64,000 bases of DNA from Lamellibrachia columna (taxonomy: Eukaryota; Annelida; Polychaeta; Sabellida; Siboglinidae), in contig OY759266.1 of NCBI GenBank assembly GCA_963662155.1, positions 5,757,526 through 5,821,525 on the forward strand, read 5' to 3'. Below, piece after piece: positions 60,100-64,000 of this stretch (its first letter is position 1; every line of letters begins with the position of its first letter). Both the position numbers and the translations under genes were made by a program. The notes below the pieces were generated by a model that was given only the letters and a program-made list of their open reading frames with translations, was not told the DNA's origin and did not search any database.

Positions 60100-60622
60100 A
60101 TCATCGAGTATGTTGGGTCTTTCAGCGACATTCATCATCTCCCATCTTGTCTTCCATTTTATAGCTGACGGAGATCATCTGGCACGTCGTCTTAGAACAC
60201 CTCGTACAGCTGGACACTGCATGTAGTGCCATATTCATCCGTCAGTTATACCAGCGGACACGTTGTCACGAACGGTGCTTCTGTCTACCAGCACTGCGTG
60301 GCTTGCCCGCCTCAATCGCAAATCTTCCCGCTAGCTGTACAGCACTGTCACATAATGCATTCCATACGTCTGTGTCGGCCCTCTCTTGTTGCAGCTGGGC
60401 GATTGTAGTGGTTGCCTGTAGGAATGTGGCCAGAGGAAGCCGACTTTGGAGGACATGCTCAATGGTCACTAGTGTTATGATGAAGTCAACATTTTTGATG
60501 GACAACAAGTAAAAGCTGAATAGTTGAAGAAGGCGATCTGCTGGACTGTGTCCGTCATGCTTTGCTGGCATGCACAGTAGCCAAGTTAACATTGTGTCTT
60601 TTGAAGCGAGTGTAGATGACAA
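60100..60622 (-). pseudogene. hAT-like (DUF4371/P52rIPK-type) fragment
   Basis: A - strand frame at 60,266-60,622 has RLPLATFLQATTTIAQLQQE followed by RADTDVWNALCD and KPRSAGRQKHRS. It continues toward NVSAGITDEY, after which the frame breaks. The run of LQ-rich helix, Trp, and PRxxxRQxHR-x2-NV is the middle of the hAT transposase-derived protein family that includes 52-kDa repressor of PKR inhibitor-like proteins. It is a remnant without zinc finger or dimerisation domain in view. Confidence 0.55.
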
Positions 60623-60739
60623 GCCCTGTCAGCTGTCCGCTTCGTGCTTGCACTCCACGATGGATGCCAACTAGATTTGGGATGGACCTTTCACTTTCTG
60701 GAGAGCGTTGTATTTTTTTAATATTTATTTGCCATATTG

Positions 60740-60803
60740 ATGTGGACGCACGTGCGTACGTGCGTACGGCTATATACGTACGTGCGTACGGCTATATACG
60801 CGT
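60740..60803. repeat. ACGTGCGTACGGCTATAT repeat
   Basis: A 24-bp unit containing ACGTGCGTACGGCTATATAC, 2 to 3 copies. Confidence 0.8.
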
Positions 60804-61179
60804 CAGACAGTAGCAACCGCATAACTGGTGCTTTATAGCCCGGCCTGACACTTCATACTTTACAGGCTCAAATGTTACTTTATGTATGCGTGGGAACACA
60901 TACACCTTGCACACTTACCTCACCTCATTTATTGAACAACTGGTAGTTGGGGTAAAGGATGTCATACTATAACGGCCATGGTGATGTACAAATGCATGCG
61001 TACGTATGTAAGTTTGTATTTATTTCACGCATTTGTCATTTGGAAAATCAAATACATTTGCCGAACACCAGTTGTTAGAACATTTGCGATTGGTTCGCGA
61101 CTAAAAATTACGAGAGTAAAATCCTTGCTAACAATGTGATTGGTTGATGCCGCAACTGGGACATCGTTCAATTTCATGT

Positions 61180-62020
61180 TTATTCCAGCGAGGACGTCGT
61201 TCTATTTCTTGGTTGTTCGTGTGGGGACATCGTTAAATTTCATGTTTTGTCGTGTGGGGACATCATTAAATTTCATGTTTGTTCGAGTGGGGACATCGTT
61301 CAATTTCATGTTTGTTTGAGTGGGGACATCGTTCAATTTCATGGTTGTTCGAGTGGGGACATCGTTCATTATCATGGTTGTTCGAGTGGGGACATCGTTC
61401 AATATCATGGTTGTTCGAGTGGGGACATCGTTCATTATCATGGTTGTTCGAGTGGGGACATCGTTCAATTTCATGGTTGTTCGAGTGTGGACATCGTTCA
61501 ATATCATGGTTGTTCGAGTGGGGACATCGGTCAATTTCATGATTGTTCGAGTGGGGACGTCGTTCAATATCATGGTTGTTCGAGTGGGGACATCGTTCAA
61601 TGTCATGGTTGTTCCAGTGGGACATCGTTCAATATCATAGTTGTTCGAGTGGGGACATCGTTCAATTTCATGGTTGTTCGAGTGTGGACATCGTTCAATA
61701 TCATGTTTGTTTGAGTGGGGACATCGTTCAATATCATGGTTGTTCGAGTGGGGACATCGTTCAATATCATGGTTGTTCGAGTGGGGACATCGTTCAATAT
61801 CATGGTTGTTCGAGTGGGGACATTGTTCAATATCATGGTTGTTCGAGTGGGGACATCGTTCAATATCATGGTTGTTCGAGTGGGGACATCGTTCAATATC
61901 ATGGTTGTTCGAGTGGGGACATCGTTCAATATCATGGTTGTTCGAGTGGGGACATCGTTCAATATCATGGTTGTTCGAGTGGGGACATCGTTCAATATCA
62001 TGGTTGGTCGAGTGGTCCAC
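61180..62020. repeat. 33-bp minisatellite, about 25 copies
   Basis: The unit contains GGTTGTTCGAGTGGGGACAT and CGTTCAATATCAT. Left units are more divergent (TTTCATG, TTTGTTTG), right units nearly identical, suggesting growth at the right end. Frames on both strands are artefacts. Confidence 0.96.
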
Positions 62021-62709
62021 CGGTACATTGATAACATATAAAAACCGTTCACGATATCGTTGTTTTGCTCCTTCCTCTAAACCGACCACGCACAGGAACT
62101 ATGTTTCCAATGAGCTTGCAAGAAATGTGCACATACGTTACGCCGCCTCTTCTGTTTATGTAAACACAACCGAATTACAGGACATCAGCGCCTCGCGCCT
62201 ACCTAAATCTCAGACGCCTGAACCTGCCCACGCAGTGCTGAGTAGGCCGACGCAGGCACGCGCTGTACTGTACGCAACGGATCTGCAAGTTCGAAACGAT
62301 AAGTCATCTATACTTATTAGTTATTTTAACAGTTATTCTGTTTTTGTTGAATCTAGCGTGGTTCCCTTCGCACGAATTTACTTTTTATCTACCTCAATGT
62401 CGAACAAACCTACGGCCCAAATGGAGAAATATATACATATATGTTCTTAAATAAAATATGATCCTAACTTTCTGTTTACCCCTCAATGGACCCATGAACC
62501 TGACGGCCAGTTAAATATATAAATAAATGGGGCTCACGTATTCAATATTTATATACATTTTCTGGACAATACTTTCCGTGTTTCTGTGTTTCCGAAGTTT
62601 TAGACTAACTCTGTCCTAGATTATGAAGCAATTGTACGGGACCTTGAACTCCACAGATAAAAAGCCGACGGCGGGATCAGCGACTTAAATTCATGTTCAG
62701 AGTAGTTGA

Positions 62710-62828
62710 GGGCTCTGTGCCGGCCATACCTCCTTATAAATGTCTTCGTTCCCAAAGACAAAACAAAAGGCTCTGTGCCGGCCATACCTCCTTATAAATG
62801 TCTTCGTTCCCAAAGACAAAACAAAAGA
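62710..62828. repeat. 58-bp direct duplication
   Basis: Two identical adjacent copies, each starting GGCTCTGTGCCGGCCATACC. Confidence 0.93.
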
Positions 62829-63136
62829 CGAGTACAACTGAAACACGTTACAGATTGTGTGATCGCTAATATCGTTGAAAGACACCAAACCAATAACACA
62901 AGGTGCTTTATAGTGCCTGTAGCCCACACAGACCAATTCAACAATTCCAATTTTGTAAAGACAATAGTTGTATGGATTAAACAATATGCGAATTCAGCCG
63001 CCTATCCTGCGGCCTGCATAGCTAATAGACTTCGTGTGCACACGCTCCGTCGTAGACTATAGCCAGCATTGGCCCCTTACGACGTACCGGAATTAGATTT
63101 ACAATCTTATTTTCATTTAAATTACAAAGAACTTAA

Positions 63137-63225
63137 TTTTGAAACACTCAACTTTCACGACATTAGTTCAGTATATACGATTGTGATGATGAGAAATACT
63201 TTCGCGAAAGTTGAGTGTTTCAAAA
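63137..63225. repeat. 24-bp-arm hairpin
   Basis: Arms at 63,137-63,160 (TTTTGAAACACTCAACTTTC, ACGA) and 63,202-63,225 match at 23 of 24 bases with a 41-bp loop. Confidence 0.85.
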
Positions 63226-63240
63226 CGTAAAATAAAGTGA

Positions 63241-64000
<760 letters not shown>

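Overview
This is nuclear DNA of a metazoan, most likely a marine invertebrate. Genes are split into many exons with GT-AG introns. The repeat load combines CR1/L2-type LINEs, tRNA-derived SINEs, a Ty3/Gypsy remnant, DDE and hAT transposase relics, foldback elements and more than 25 tandem arrays. I cannot name the species. The protein matches are to animal families (HAPSTR1, USH1G/ANKS4B, USP7, GH29 fucosidase) and fit a lancelet, hemichordate, mollusc or brachiopod about equally well.

Layout. (1) 1-7,824: two foldback elements, then the last three exons of a HAPSTR1 (C16orf72) orthologue on the + strand, with a piggyBac-type non-autonomous element in an intron. (2) 7,825-13,500: a MITE-like element, a truncated LINE, and otherwise plain AT-rich DNA. 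(3) 13,584-20,770: a USH1G/ANKS4B-like scaffold gene on the - strand. Its introns hold a 1.85-kb 24-bp minisatellite, GTGC/GCAC arrays and a SINE. (4) 20,950-32,630: a graveyard of at least five CR1-like LINE fragments broken by large minisatellites, with one clean USP7 exon (-) at 30,156-30,286. (5) 33,180-36,850: a broken DDE transposase and a Ty3/Gypsy gag-protease remnant between two related 150-bp repeats. (6) 39,502-52,560: a complete eight-exon alpha-L-fucosidase gene (+) of 455 codons, whose introns carry a 2.9-kb inverted repeat, four minisatellites and a LINE fragment. (7) 52,700-64,000: no host gene recognised; LINE and hAT remnants, a foldback that encloses an L2-like LINE end, and more tandem arrays.

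The host genes are not a pathway. HAPSTR1 and USP7 both belong to ubiquitin and stress biology and, from memory, are neighbours on human 16p, so their closeness here may be old synteny. USH1G is an ankyrin-SAM scaffold and FUCA a lysosomal hydrolase.

The most interesting theme is how the tandem arrays arose. The 42-bp array in fucosidase intron 5 is built from the 3' end of exon 5 plus its splice donor. The 23-bp array in intron 3 is built from the 3' tail of the local LINE family. Several LINE copies break at the same place in the reverse transcriptase, some of them directly against minisatellites.
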